NCBI RefSeq assembly: GCF_014649715.1 | Contig: NZ_BMTO01000013.1 | Span: forward strand, 184,873 to 247,579 | Direction of reading: 5' to 3' | DNA from: Streptomyces lateritius | GTDB taxonomy: Bacteria; Actinomycetota; Actinomycetes; Streptomycetales; Streptomycetaceae | DNA: 62,707 bases | Notes under the pieces: model-generated | The model's database searches: none | What the model saw: the letters and a program-made list of their open reading frames with translations, nothing else | Told to the model about the DNA's origin: nothing | Position numbers and translations under genes: made by a program | Shown here: positions 16,611 through 25,010 of the stretch, piece after piece | Numbering within the stretch: the first letter of the stretch is position 1 | Layout: each line of letters opens with the position of its first letter

Positions 16611-18110
16611 ATGACGGACAGCACCATCATCAAGCTCACGGCCGCCGAGATCGCCGGGAAGATCGCCTCCGGCGAACTCACCGCCGTCGAGGTCACCGAG
16701 GCCCACCTCGCCCGCATCGACGCCGTCGACGAGAAGGTCCACGCCTTCCTGCACGTCGACCGCGAGGGCGCGCTCGCCCAGGCCCGCGCCGTGGACGAGA
16801 AGCGCGCCAAGGGCGAGAAGCTCGGCCCGCTGGCCGGCGTCCCGCTCGCGCTCAAGGACATCTTCACCACCCTCGGCGTCCCGACGACCGTCGGCTCCAA
16901 GATCCTCGAGGGCTGGATCCCGCCGTACGACGCGACCCTGGTCAAGAGGCTCAAGGCCGCCGACGTCGTCATCCTCGGCAAGACCAACATGGACGAGTTC
17001 GCCATGGGGTCCTCCACCGAGAACAGCGCCTACGGCCCCACGGGCAACCCCTGGGACCTGACCCGCATCCCCGGCGGTTCCGGCGGTGGTTCCTCCGCCG
17101 CCCTCGCCTCGTACGAGGCCCCGCTCGCCATCGGCACGGACACCGGCGGCTCGATCCGCCAGCCCGCCGCCGTCACCGGCACCGTCGGCGTCAAGCCGAC
17201 CTACGGCGCGGTCTCCCGCTACGGCATGGTGGCCTTCTCCTCCTCCCTCGACCAGGGCGGCCCCTGCGCCCGTACGGTCCTGGACGCCGCGCTCCTGCAC
17301 GAGGCCATCGCCGGGCACGACCCGCTGGACTCGACCTCCATCGACGCCCCGGTCCCGCCGGTCGTCGAGGCGGCCCGCAACGGCTCCGTCGCCGGCATGC
17401 GCGTCGGTGTCGTCAAGCAGTTCCGCGGCGAGGGCTACCAGGCCGGTGTCGTGCAGCGCTTCGACGAGTCCGTCGAGCTGCTGAAGTCGCTGGGCGCCGA
17501 GATCGTCGAGCTGGACTGCCCGACCTTCGACCTCGCCCTTTCGGCGTACTACCTGATCGCGCCGTCCGAGTGCTCCTCCAACCTGGCCCGCTTCGACGCC
17601 ATGCGCTACGGCCTGCGGGTCGGCGACGACGGCACGAAGTCCGCCGAGGAGGTCACCGCGCTCACCCGCGAGGCCGGCTTCGGCGACGAGGTCAAGCGCC
17701 GCATCATCCTCGGTACGTACGCGCTGAGCTCCGGCTACTACGACGCGTACTACGGCTCGGCCCAGAAGGTCCGCACGCTCATCACCCGCGAGTTCGAGCA
17801 GGCCTTCGAGCAGGTGGACGTGATCGTCTCCCCGACGACCCCCACCACCGCCTTCCCGATCGGCGAGCGCGCCGACGACCCGATGGCGATGTACCTCGCG
17901 GACCTGTGCACCATCCCGACCAACCTGGCCGGCAACGCCGCCATGTCGCTGCCCTGCGGCCTCGCGCCGGAGGACGGTCTGCCGGTCGGACTGCAGATCA
18001 TCGCCCCCGCCATGAAGGACGACCGGCTGTACAAGGTCGGGGCCGCTGTCGAGGCCGCCTTCGTGGAAAAGTGGGGCCACCCGCTGCTCGAGGAGGCTCC
18101 GTCGCTGTGA
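16611..18110 (+). CDS. gatA: Asp/Glu-tRNA amidotransferase subunit A
   Basis: This 499-residue amidase supplies ammonia from glutamine to GatB. The amidase-signature triad is Lys82 (LALKDIF), Ser157 and the nucleophile Ser181 within the Gly/Ser-rich stretch beginning PGGSGGGSSAALAS. Its ribosome site GGGGGAGGA lies inside the end of gatC. Its TGA overlaps the GTG of the small gene that separates it from gatB. Confidence 0.97.
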   Translation: MTDSTIIKLTAAEIAGKIASGELTAVEVTEAHLARIDAVDEKVHAFLHVDREGALAQARAVDEKRAKGEKLGPLAGVPLALKDIFTTLGVPTTVGSKILEGWIPPYDATLVKRLKAADVVILGKTNMDEFAMGSSTENSAYGPTGNPWDLTRIPGGSGGGSSAALASYEAPLAIGTDTGGSIRQPAAVTGTVGVKPTYGAVSRYGMVAFSSSLDQGGPCARTVLDAALLHEAIAGHDPLDSTSIDAPVPPVVEAARNGSVAGMRVGVVKQFRGEGYQAGVVQRFDESVELLKSLGAEIVELDCPTFDLALSAYYLIAPSECSSNLARFDAMRYGLRVGDDGTKSAEEVTALTREAGFGDEVKRRIILGTYALSSGYYDAYYGSAQKVRTLITREFEQAFEQVDVIVSPTTPTTAFPIGERADDPMAMYLADLCTIPTNLAGNAAMSLPCGLAPEDGLPVGLQIIAPAMKDDRLYKVGAAVEAAFVEKWGHPLLEEAPSL

Positions 18111-18349
18111 GTGCCATGGCAAAGAAGGCCAAGAACTTCAAGAAGTCGAAGACCGGCGTGTACGTCTCGCTGGCCAGCACCGCGTTCGGTGCCGTCAGCG
18201 TCGCCAAGCAGGCCAAGCTGGCCCGCAGCGACGGCGACACCCTGCGGCTGGTCGACGCCGCCCTGTCCGCCGCCGCCATCGTTACCGGCCTGGCGATCCT
18301 CTACCGGGAGCTGAAGCGCCTGGGCGACGACGACGTCCTGCTGGGCTGA
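18107..18349 (+). CDS. Small basic membrane protein between gatA and gatB
   Basis: This 80-residue protein starts with a lysine-rich stretch (MAKKAKNFKKSKTG after the GTG and three residues) followed by two hydrophobic segments, VYVSLASTAFGAVSV and LSAAAIVTGLAILY, suggesting a small membrane protein. GTG at 18107 overlaps the gatA stop in GTGA and has GAGGAGG ten bases upstream; an ATG at 18116 is the alternative. No function is known to me. Its position inside the otherwise obligate gatCAB operon is the notable fact. Confidence 0.8.
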   Translation: MSAMAKKAKNFKKSKTGVYVSLASTAFGAVSVAKQAKLARSDGDTLRLVDAALSAAAIVTGLAILYRELKRLGDDDVLLG

Positions 18350-18365
18350 GAGGGAAAGTCTCACC

Positions 18366-19877
18366 GTGACTGTCACCGAACTGCTGTCGTACGACGCGGC
18401 TCTCGCTGCGTACGACCCCGTCATGGGCCTGGAGGTCCATGTCGAACTGGGCACGAAGACGAAGATGTTCTGCGGCTGCTCCACCGAGCTCGGCGCGGAC
18501 GCCAACTCGCAGACCTGCCCCACCTGTCTCGGCCTGCCCGGCTCGCTCCCGGTCGTCAACGCGATCGGCGTCGAGTCCGCCGTCAAGATCGGTCTCGCGC
18601 TGAACTGCGAGATCGCCGAGTGGTGCCGCTTCGCCCGGAAGAACTACTTCTATCCGGACATGCCGAAGAACTTCCAGACCTCGCAGTACGACGAGCCGAT
18701 CGCCTTCAACGGCTACCTGGACGTCCAGCTCGAGGACGGCGAGATCTTCCGCGTGGAGATCGAGCGCGCCCACATGGAGGAGGACACCGGAAAGTCGACG
18801 CACATCGGCGGCGCGACGGGCCGTATCCACGGCGCCTCGCACTCGCTGCTCGACTACAACCGGGCCGGCATCCCGCTCATCGAGATCGTCACCAAGCCCA
18901 TCGAGGGCGCGGGCGAGCGGGCCCCCGAGGTCGCCAAGGCGTACGTCGCCGAGCTGCGCGAGCTGATCCGCGCGCTCGGTGTCTCCGAGGCGCGGATGGA
19001 CAAGGGCCAGATGCGCTGCGACGTGAACCTGTCGCTGCGCCCGCACGGCACCACCGTCTTCGGCACGCGCAGCGAGACGAAGAACGTCAACTCGCTGCGG
19101 AGCGTGGAGCGCGCGGCCCGCTTCGAGATCCAGCGGCACGCGGCCGTCCTCCAGTCGGGCGGCACGATCGTCCAGGAGACCCGCCACTTCCACGAGGACG
19201 ACGGCTCCACCACGTCCGGCCGGATCAAGGACAACGCCGAGGACTACCGGTACTTCCCGGAGCCCGACCTCGTCCCCGTCGCCCCGTCCCGCGCGTGGGT
19301 CGAGGAGCTGCGTGCCGGTCTGCCCGAGCTGCCGCGCGTGCGCCGCAACCGGCTCCGCGAGGAGTGGGGCGTCTCCGAGCACGACATGCAGTCGATCCTC
19401 AACGCGGGCGCGGTCGACCTGATCGTCGCGACCACGGACGCCGGTGCTCCGGCGGACCAGGCGCGCAAGTGGTGGATGGGCGAACTGGCCCGCTCCGCCA
19501 ACGAGGCGGGCGTGTCCCTGGACGAGCTCGCCATCACCCCGGCCCAGGTGGCCCGGGTCTCGGCGCTCGTCGCCTCCGGCGACCTGAACGACAAGCTGGC
19601 CCGTCAGGTCATCGAGGGCGTTCTCGCCGGCGAGGGCGACCCGGACGAGGTCGTCGAGAAGCGCGGCCTGAAGGTCGTCTCCGACGAGGGCGCGCTCGGT
19701 ACGGCCGTCGACGAGGCCATCGCCTCCAACGCGGCCATTGCCGACAAGATCCGCGGCGGCAAGGTCGCGGCGGTCGGCGCCCTGGTCGGCGCGGTCATGA
19801 AGGCGACCCGCGGCCAGGCGGACGCGGCGCGCGTGAAGGAGCTCATCCTGGAGCGTCTGGGCGTCTCCGAGGGCTGA
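18366..19877 (+). CDS. gatB: Asp/Glu-tRNA amidotransferase subunit B
   Basis: This 503-residue subunit phosphorylates and amidates the misacylated tRNA. It opens with VMGLEVHVELGTKTKMFCGC, with zinc-type cysteines CGC and CPTC, the DYNRAGIPLIEIVT cradle motif, and ends with the YqeY/tail domain (AVGALVGAVMKATRGQAD). GTG at 18366 is preceded by GAGAGGGAAAG. A strong bidirectional hairpin lies 37 bases past the stop. Confidence 0.97.
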   Translation: MTVTELLSYDAALAAYDPVMGLEVHVELGTKTKMFCGCSTELGADANSQTCPTCLGLPGSLPVVNAIGVESAVKIGLALNCEIAEWCRFARKNYFYPDMPKNFQTSQYDEPIAFNGYLDVQLEDGEIFRVEIERAHMEEDTGKSTHIGGATGRIHGASHSLLDYNRAGIPLIEIVTKPIEGAGERAPEVAKAYVAELRELIRALGVSEARMDKGQMRCDVNLSLRPHGTTVFGTRSETKNVNSLRSVERAARFEIQRHAAVLQSGGTIVQETRHFHEDDGSTTSGRIKDNAEDYRYFPEPDLVPVAPSRAWVEELRAGLPELPRVRRNRLREEWGVSEHDMQSILNAGAVDLIVATTDAGAPADQARKWWMGELARSANEAGVSLDELAITPAQVARVSALVASGDLNDKLARQVIEGVLAGEGDPDEVVEKRGLKVVSDEGALGTAVDEAIASNAAIADKIRGGKVAAVGALVGAVMKATRGQADAARVKELILERLGVSEG

Positions 19878-19890
19878 TCCCCTGGTTCGG

Positions 19891-19914
19891 GTACGCGTAC
19901 GCGTACGTGTACGA
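19891..19914. repeat. Tandem GTACGN hexamer run
   Basis: Four consecutive hexamers read GTACGC, GTACGC, GTACGT, GTACGA between the gatB stop and the terminator. It is an alternating purine-pyrimidine tract of a kind that can vary in copy number. Confidence 0.8.
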
Positions 19915-19952
19915 GGGCGGCGCCCCGGGTCTCACGACTCGGGGCGCCGCCC
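19915..19952. terminator. Bidirectional terminator between gatB and the STAND gene
   Basis: A perfect 13-base-pair stem, GGGCGGCGCCCCG against CGGGGCGCCGCCC, encloses a 12-base loop. The stop codon of the convergent STAND gene (19932-19934) lies in the loop, so the right arm codes for its last residues. Confidence 0.8.
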
Positions 19953-22712
19953 TTCGCGTATCCGCGCGAGACAGGCGTCCCGGGTCGCGCGCAGCTGCCC
20001 GAGCAGCGCCACGTACGCGGGCGGGTCGGCGGCGGCTGACCGTTCCACGAGGACGAGCGCCTCGGCGACCGGCCCCAGGGCTTCCTCCCAGCGCCCGTCG
20101 GCGGCGAGGAAACGGCCGAGGTTGCCGAGGGCCTGGGCCAGGCCGAAGACGGCCACGGCGGGGTTGCCGTCGAATTCCGCGCGGAACAGTTCCACGGACC
20201 GCCGGGTCGCGGCGATCCCTTCGGAGCGGCGTCCCGTGGCCTCCAGGCACATGCCGAGGTTCGAGAGCGACCGGGCGAGATCGAGGCAGTGCGGGCCGGA
20301 GAGGCCGAGGTGTTCGGCGTACTGGTGCTCGTGGAGGGCGACGGCCTCCACCGCGGCGGCCAGGGCCTCGGCCGGACGGTCCGCCACGCGAAGCAAGTCG
20401 GCCAGGTTCGACAGCGAATGCGCGAGAAGCCGGGAGTAGGCCGCCGGGTTGCCCACGGTGAGGCGGCGGCGGATCGCGACGGCCTCGGCCGTCGCGTCCA
20501 CGGCCTCGGCCAGGTGACCGGTCACCGCGAGGTCGGCGCCCAGGCTGTTGAGCGAGAGGGCGAGACTCGGTTCGTGCGCGGCGGCGTTGGCCCGCGTGAG
20601 CGCGCGCAGGACGGTCACCGCCTGCCGCGACAGCGCCAGGGCCGAGTCGTGTCGACCCTGCGCGGCCAGATGATTGGCGTAATTGCTGAGCGACGCCGCC
20701 AGATCCGGCTCGTGGGCGGCGGGGTCCCGCTCGCACAGCCGCAGCCAGATGCGCAGGGCTTCCACGGTGGCTTCGGCGGCCTCGGCCCAACGTCCGAGAT
20801 CCGCCAGGTAGTTGCCGAGGCTGTGCAGGGCGCCCGCCAGGTGCTCCTCGTGTGCGGGCTCGGCGGCGACGATCCCGCGCCAGGCGGCCACGCACCGCTC
20901 GCCCGCCGCCAGGGCCTCCTGAGGCCGGCCGGTCACGGCGAACATGTTGGCCTGATCCTGGAGGAGGCCGGCGAGCTGCGCCTCCCACCGCGCGGGCTCG
21001 GCCTCGGTCTCGACGAGCCGCTCGACCAGGGCCACGGACTCCTCGATCACCGACATGGCCCGGGCGGGCCGACCGCAGGAACCCAGACAGCCGCCGAGCT
21101 GGGCGAGAGCGACAGCGAGCGTCGGAGCGTTGTCGGAGAGCTCCCGCTCTGCGGCGACGGACCGCTCGGCCGCGTCCAGGGCCTCGTCGTGAAGCCCGGC
21201 GTCCGAGAGCCGCCTGCTGAGCTGGTGGTACGCCGCCGCGCGGACAGGCGCGGAGTCGTCGAGAGCGATCAGCTCGTGGGCGAGCCGGCGGTCGAGGGCG
21301 GCCATGCCCGCGTCGAGGTCCACATGACGCCCCTTCGGGAAGCGTTTCGAGATCTCGCCGAGCAGCCTCGGGGATACGTCGTCCAGGGCGGCGAGCGCGC
21401 TCAGGGCGGCGCCTCCGGCGGCGACCGCGAGGCCGGGAGCATGGGTGAGCAGCGGATACAGGTGCTCGGTCCCGACGTGCGGCCAGCGCTGGGCGGCGGA
21501 GGCCAGAAAGATGATCGCGCGCCGGACGTGCGGTCCCACAAGGCTCGCGGCGGTGGGCACGGCCCAGTCCATGGCCGGGTAGTCGGCATCGTGCCCCGGA
21601 AGCGTGAGGGCGAGGAAGTCCTCGGCGAGCCGGTCGGGATAGAGCGGCTCCAGGACGGTGCCGCGCCCCGGTTCGGCGGCCGGGTAGCAGTGGGCGTGGT
21701 CGTCGAGGACCCGGCCGGGGGCCAGCCCGGTCCCAAGACCGGCCACGACGGCCGAGCCCGTAGGCCGGTCGAGCGTCCCGGTGAGCGCGGCGGCGAAGAC
21801 GGCCCGGTTCATGACCGCCGGAGGGGTCGCGTACCGCCCGCCCCGGGCGTGCAGGGTGGCCCAGTGCAGGTGCTCGCGGTCGAGGAGGTAGACGGTGAGC
21901 CCGGCCATGTCGGTGGGCGGACGGAGTCCGTTCCGCTGGACGTCGACGGAGACGAGGGCGGCCATGTGGAGGGCGAGGGAGAGCCCGTACGGGGGAGGTG
22001 GACCGGGCGGGGCCGGCACTCCGTACCGCAGGGCGAAGGCGTCTCGGGCGGCCGTGTACATCTCGGCGCGAGCGCCCGAGCCGCCGGGAAGTTCCTCCAG
22101 GAGACGGCTGGAGGTCCCCGCCTGGTGGTTTTCGAGGGAGTTCCGGACGGCGGGCCAGGCGTCGGCGGTACGGGCGAGCAGGAGCACGCGCGCGCGTGCC
22201 CCCTTCTGGTGCAGCACGGCGTTTTTGAAGAGCCAGATCAGGTGGGTGAGCGGCCAGCGGTCCGCGTAGTCGACGACCAGCAGCACGCCACCGTGTCCGT
22301 CGGTGGTCAGGTCCTGGCTGCCGGGTGGCGGCTGAACGGAGCTGGGGCCGTGCGTGGCGGCGGCGACCCGCCAGCCGGTCTGCTGCGTCTCGTCGGCGAA
22401 CCGCGCCGCGAGCCGTGTCTTGCCCTGCCCGCCGGGCGCGTGCATCCAGCGGGCGGCGAGCCGGGGCCCCTGGTCACGCCATGCGCGCAACTCGGCGAGC
22501 TCGGCCTCCCGCCCGGTGAACGGCACGACTTCGAAACGGGAGTTGAGCATCCGGCTCGGTAACTCGCGGAGCCACTCCGGGTCGGCTTCGGGGGCGGGGC
22601 GCCAATTCTGGAGCAGATAGACGGGCGACCCGTCCCCGAACACATGGATGTCCCCACCGATCACGCCGTACGCGTACCCGCCGGTGGAGGTGACGTGCTG
22701 CTCGACGCTCAT
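19932..22712 (-). CDS. STAND-type NTPase with TPR repeats
   Basis: The 926-residue protein starts with a short beta-type motif (TGGYAYGVIGGDIHVFGDG, residues 10-28), then a P-loop NTPase with Walker A GGQGKT (94-99) and Walker B LLVVDYADRW (Asp148), then a helical region and at least eight TPR-like repeats from about residue 490 to 900. Such proteins act as nucleotide-gated switches that assemble on a signal. No nuclease or protease effector domain is visible, so the effector must be elsewhere or the protein is regulatory. Its ATG overlaps the stop of the small upstream gene (ATGA), so translation is coupled. Presence is certain; function is inferred. Confidence 0.85.
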   Translation of the reverse strand: MSVEQHVTSTGGYAYGVIGGDIHVFGDGSPVYLLQNWRPAPEADPEWLRELPSRMLNSRFEVVPFTGREAELAELRAWRDQGPRLAARWMHAPGGQGKTRLAARFADETQQTGWRVAAATHGPSSVQPPPGSQDLTTDGHGGVLLVVDYADRWPLTHLIWLFKNAVLHQKGARARVLLLARTADAWPAVRNSLENHQAGTSSRLLEELPGGSGARAEMYTAARDAFALRYGVPAPPGPPPPYGLSLALHMAALVSVDVQRNGLRPPTDMAGLTVYLLDREHLHWATLHARGGRYATPPAVMNRAVFAAALTGTLDRPTGSAVVAGLGTGLAPGRVLDDHAHCYPAAEPGRGTVLEPLYPDRLAEDFLALTLPGHDADYPAMDWAVPTAASLVGPHVRRAIIFLASAAQRWPHVGTEHLYPLLTHAPGLAVAAGGAALSALAALDDVSPRLLGEISKRFPKGRHVDLDAGMAALDRRLAHELIALDDSAPVRAAAYHQLSRRLSDAGLHDEALDAAERSVAAERELSDNAPTLAVALAQLGGCLGSCGRPARAMSVIEESVALVERLVETEAEPARWEAQLAGLLQDQANMFAVTGRPQEALAAGERCVAAWRGIVAAEPAHEEHLAGALHSLGNYLADLGRWAEAAEATVEALRIWLRLCERDPAAHEPDLAASLSNYANHLAAQGRHDSALALSRQAVTVLRALTRANAAAHEPSLALSLNSLGADLAVTGHLAEAVDATAEAVAIRRRLTVGNPAAYSRLLAHSLSNLADLLRVADRPAEALAAAVEAVALHEHQYAEHLGLSGPHCLDLARSLSNLGMCLEATGRRSEGIAATRRSVELFRAEFDGNPAVAVFGLAQALGNLGRFLAADGRWEEALGPVAEALVLVERSAAADPPAYVALLGQLRATRDACLARIREGRRPES

Positions 22713-23104
22713 GCCTCGGGGCGGGGCTCGGGGGCCTTGTACACGTTAACGTTGCCGTTCATGGCCGCGTAGACAATGCCCTGGTCATTCGCGGTGTTGA
22801 TCTGCGCCGAGTGGGGCACGGCGTCGATCAGCCGACGCAATTCGGGCTCGTACTCCGGGTGCTCGGCCAGCAGCGCACCGAGCCGTACCGCCCAGGCGGG
22901 CAGCAGTGCCTGGCGCACCCCGTCCGGGTCCTCCGCGCCCTCGACCAGGGCTGCGTCCTCCTCCAGCCGCGCCGCCACCCCCTCCCGGCCCCGGAACAGC
23001 TGGACCACCCCGTCCCGGGTGACCTGCCACGCGTCCGTCGCCATGGCGGCGACCACGGCTCCGCCGCCCATGGCGGCGAGGGCGGTCAGCGACTGCTCTA
23101 ACAC
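22709..23104 (-). CDS. Small STAND-partner protein with TTA second codon
   Basis: This 131-residue protein has a hydrophobic N-terminal stretch (LTALAAMGGGAVVAAMA), a helical middle and a C-terminal motif VYAAMNGNVNVY that mirrors the motif at the start of the STAND protein encoded next. The start is GTG in GTGTTAG: the upstream DUF397 stop TAG overlaps codons 2-3, with GGAGG four bases before the GTG. Codon 2 is TTA, the leucine codon read in Streptomyces by the developmentally regulated bldA tRNA. It overlaps both neighbours. I infer an adaptor or membrane-active partner of the STAND NTPase; no activity is established. Confidence 0.8.
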   Translation of the reverse strand: MLEQSLTALAAMGGGAVVAAMATDAWQVTRDGVVQLFRGREGVAARLEEDAALVEGAEDPDGVRQALLPAWAVRLGALLAEHPEYEPELRRLIDAVPHSAQINTANDQGIVYAAMNGNVNVYKAPEPRPEA

Positions 23105-23340
23105 GTCGCCTCCGTGACGAACTCGGCCCAGGCGGTGGGGGAGACGGTGAAGACGGGGCTGTCGGCGAGCTTGGAGTCGCGGACGTGGACGGCGGCGGGG
23201 TGGGCGGCCACCTCGACGCAGTTGCCGCCTTCGCTGCCGCTGTAGCTGGACTTGCGCCAGTCGTAGGCGACTTCGAGGCAGTCGCCGCCCTCGTCGCTGC
23301 TGTAGCTGGACTTGAACCACGAAAGTGTTGCTGTGCTCAT
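23098..23340 (-). CDS. DUF397-domain protein with duplicated module
   Basis: This 80-residue protein belongs to the DUF397 group of small actinobacterial proteins that are usually encoded next to WhiJ-like XRE regulators. It carries the domain's first half twice: WFKSSYSSDEGGDCLEVA and WRKSSYSGSEGGNCVEVA, followed by one copy of the second half (VHVRDSKLADSPVFTVSPTAWAEFV). Its ATG overlaps the XRE stop in ATGA. DUF397 proteins are thought to antagonise or modulate their XRE partner; that is family knowledge, not seen here. Confidence 0.9.
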   Translation of the reverse strand: MSTATLSWFKSSYSSDEGGDCLEVAYDWRKSSYSGSEGGNCVEVAAHPAAVHVRDSKLADSPVFTVSPTAWAEFVTEATC

Positions 23341-24164
23341 GTCTCTCCTGCCAGACGATCGAGCAGGCCCTTGGTTTCCTCTGGCGTGAGGGCCTGTGAT
23401 CGCAGCATTCCATACTTCCGCTGGAGGATCCCGACCTCGTCGGGGTCCTCGATGAGGAAGCTGACGCGCTGCCCTTCGATATAGGCGAGGTGCGTGTGCT
23501 CAGGCGTCTCGACCAGCGCCATCGGCCCGGCGAGCCCCGCATGCTTCGTGAGCTTCTTCGGGAGGACCTGGAGGGCGAGGAAGGGCAGCTCGGCCAGTTC
23601 CCGCAGATACCGGATCTGACCCCGCAGTACCTCCGCCCCGCCGATGGGCTTCTCCAGGACGGACTCGTCGAGCAGGAAGCACATCATCGGCGGCCAGGGC
23701 TTCTGCTCGAAGATCTGCTGCCGGTCGATCCGGGCGAGGAGCCGTTCCTCAGCCTCCTGTTCGGTGATGGGCGGGTAGAGGCAGTCGAAGACCGCGCGGG
23801 CGTACTCGGGCGTCTGGAGCAGTCCGGGCACGACCTGATTCTGGTACGAGTACAAGCTGAGCGCCTGCGCCTCCAGGTCGATGAACTCCTGCGCGAACGC
23901 CGGGTACCGCTCCCGCTGCGGCACCTTCGCCACCGCCGCCGTCAACGCCCCCTTCGTGTCGAGGATTTCGTCCATCTCGGCGGCGAGCTTGATCCGCAGG
24001 GGTCTGCGCCCCTGCTCGATCGACCCCAGCGTCTCCAGCCCGATGCACACGAGCGACGCGAGGTGCGGCTGCGTCATGCCGGCGTTCTTCCGGTAGAGGC
24101 CGACGAGGGCGCCGACGACTTCCCACGAGGGGACCTTCTTGCGAGGTTTCTTCCCTGGCTGCAT
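23337..24164 (-). CDS. XRE-family regulator with DUF5753-type C-terminus (WhiJ-like)
   Basis: The 275-residue protein has an N-terminal helix-turn-helix (about residues 10-65, with GMTQPHLASLVCIGLETLGSIEQG) and a C-terminal ligand-binding-like region with YQNQVVPGLLQTPEYARAV and LPFLALQVLPKK, the WhiJ/DUF5753 architecture. In Streptomyces these act with DUF397 proteins in development or stress signalling. ATG at 24164 is chosen with GAAGG eight bases upstream; a GTG two codons earlier is too close to it. First gene of the four-gene overlapping operon; its promoter faces the divergent ATPase gene. Confidence 0.9.
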   Translation of the reverse strand: MQPGKKPRKKVPSWEVVGALVGLYRKNAGMTQPHLASLVCIGLETLGSIEQGRRPLRIKLAAEMDEILDTKGALTAAVAKVPQRERYPAFAQEFIDLEAQALSLYSYQNQVVPGLLQTPEYARAVFDCLYPPITEQEAEERLLARIDRQQIFEQKPWPPMMCFLLDESVLEKPIGGAEVLRGQIRYLRELAELPFLALQVLPKKLTKHAGLAGPMALVETPEHTHLAYIEGQRVSFLIEDPDEVGILQRKYGMLRSQALTPEETKGLLDRLAGET

Positions 24165-24276
24165 GGGCACTGCCTTCCCCGCCGCTCGCGTACCCCACGC
24201 ATTTCCCTCCCGTACAGAAAACTGGTACGGCGTCCCTCTCTGGGGCGTGGGGGGCGCGGGACGCCACGGTGGCCCC

Positions 24277-24678
24277 ATGACCGACCAACTCCCCCTGTTC
24301 CACCAGGCCTTTTACCGTCGCGAGCGCCGATCCGTGCCTCTGGCCCGGGACTTCACGCGCAGGGTCCTTACCGAATGGGACATGGACACCCGTGCGGACG
24401 ACGTACTCCTGTGCGTGAGCGAACTCGCCACCAACGCCCTCCTCCACGGCGTCCCACCTGGCCGCGGCTACCGCCTCCACCTTTACCTGGAGCGCCCCGG
24501 CCCGACCCACATCCTCCGCGTGGAACTCCACGACAGTGGTGACGGCACACCCGCCCGCCGCGAACCCACCGGCGAGACGGGCCGCGGCCTCCTCCTGGTC
24601 GACGCCCTCGCCGACCGCTGGGGCGTGGGCGAGCGGGACCCGGGCAAGATCGTCTGGTGCGAGTTCACGGGGGTGTAG
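24277..24678 (+). CDS. Anti-sigma-type ATP-binding protein (HATPase)
   Basis: This 133-residue protein has the GHKL ATPase boxes: N box LCVSELATNALLHG, G1 box LHDSGDGTP and G2 box GRGLLLVDALADRWG. It resembles the RsbW/SpoIIAB-like kinases that are very numerous in Streptomyces and typically sit beside XRE-DUF397 pairs. Target sigma factor or anti-anti-sigma is unknown and none is encoded nearby. The ATG at 24277 is about 112 bases from the divergent XRE start. Confidence 0.88.
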   Translation: MTDQLPLFHQAFYRRERRSVPLARDFTRRVLTEWDMDTRADDVLLCVSELATNALLHGVPPGRGYRLHLYLERPGPTHILRVELHDSGDGTPARREPTGETGRGLLLVDALADRWGVGERDPGKIVWCEFTGV

Positions 24679-25010
24679 GGGCTGGTGGACGGGTCGGGCG
24701 CCGGTCGCCCGGCCAGGGGCCTCGCCGGAAGGCCGTATGGCCGGTCGTGTGCTGGGCGTACGGGTGAACCCGGTGGGTGTCCCTTTCCGTGCCTCCGGCA
24801 CCGGACCGACTCGCCGAGCTGTTCTGGCTCCCCGGCCTCCCCATCCTGCCCTGTGGCCTGAAATCGCTTGGATTTCCCCGACCGGCTTCTTGGACGTTCA
24901 CCACGGGGACGTCACCGGGTCTTCTTGCCGTCATCCGCCCTCACTACCGTCCCCGTCGAACCATCCAATGGCTCGGAGGCGAACCATTGGCCGTCGACTG
25001 GAGGTCGGTC
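24679..25010. other. 332-base spacer before phospholipase C
   Basis: No gene is seen. A GTTCACC heptamer at 24896-24902 matches one half-site of the Streptomyces PhoP box, and GTCACC follows 15 bases later, but the proper 11-base repeat spacing is not met. AT content is locally higher near 24850-24900 (AAATCGCTTGGATTT), which would fit a promoter. Confidence 0.35.
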
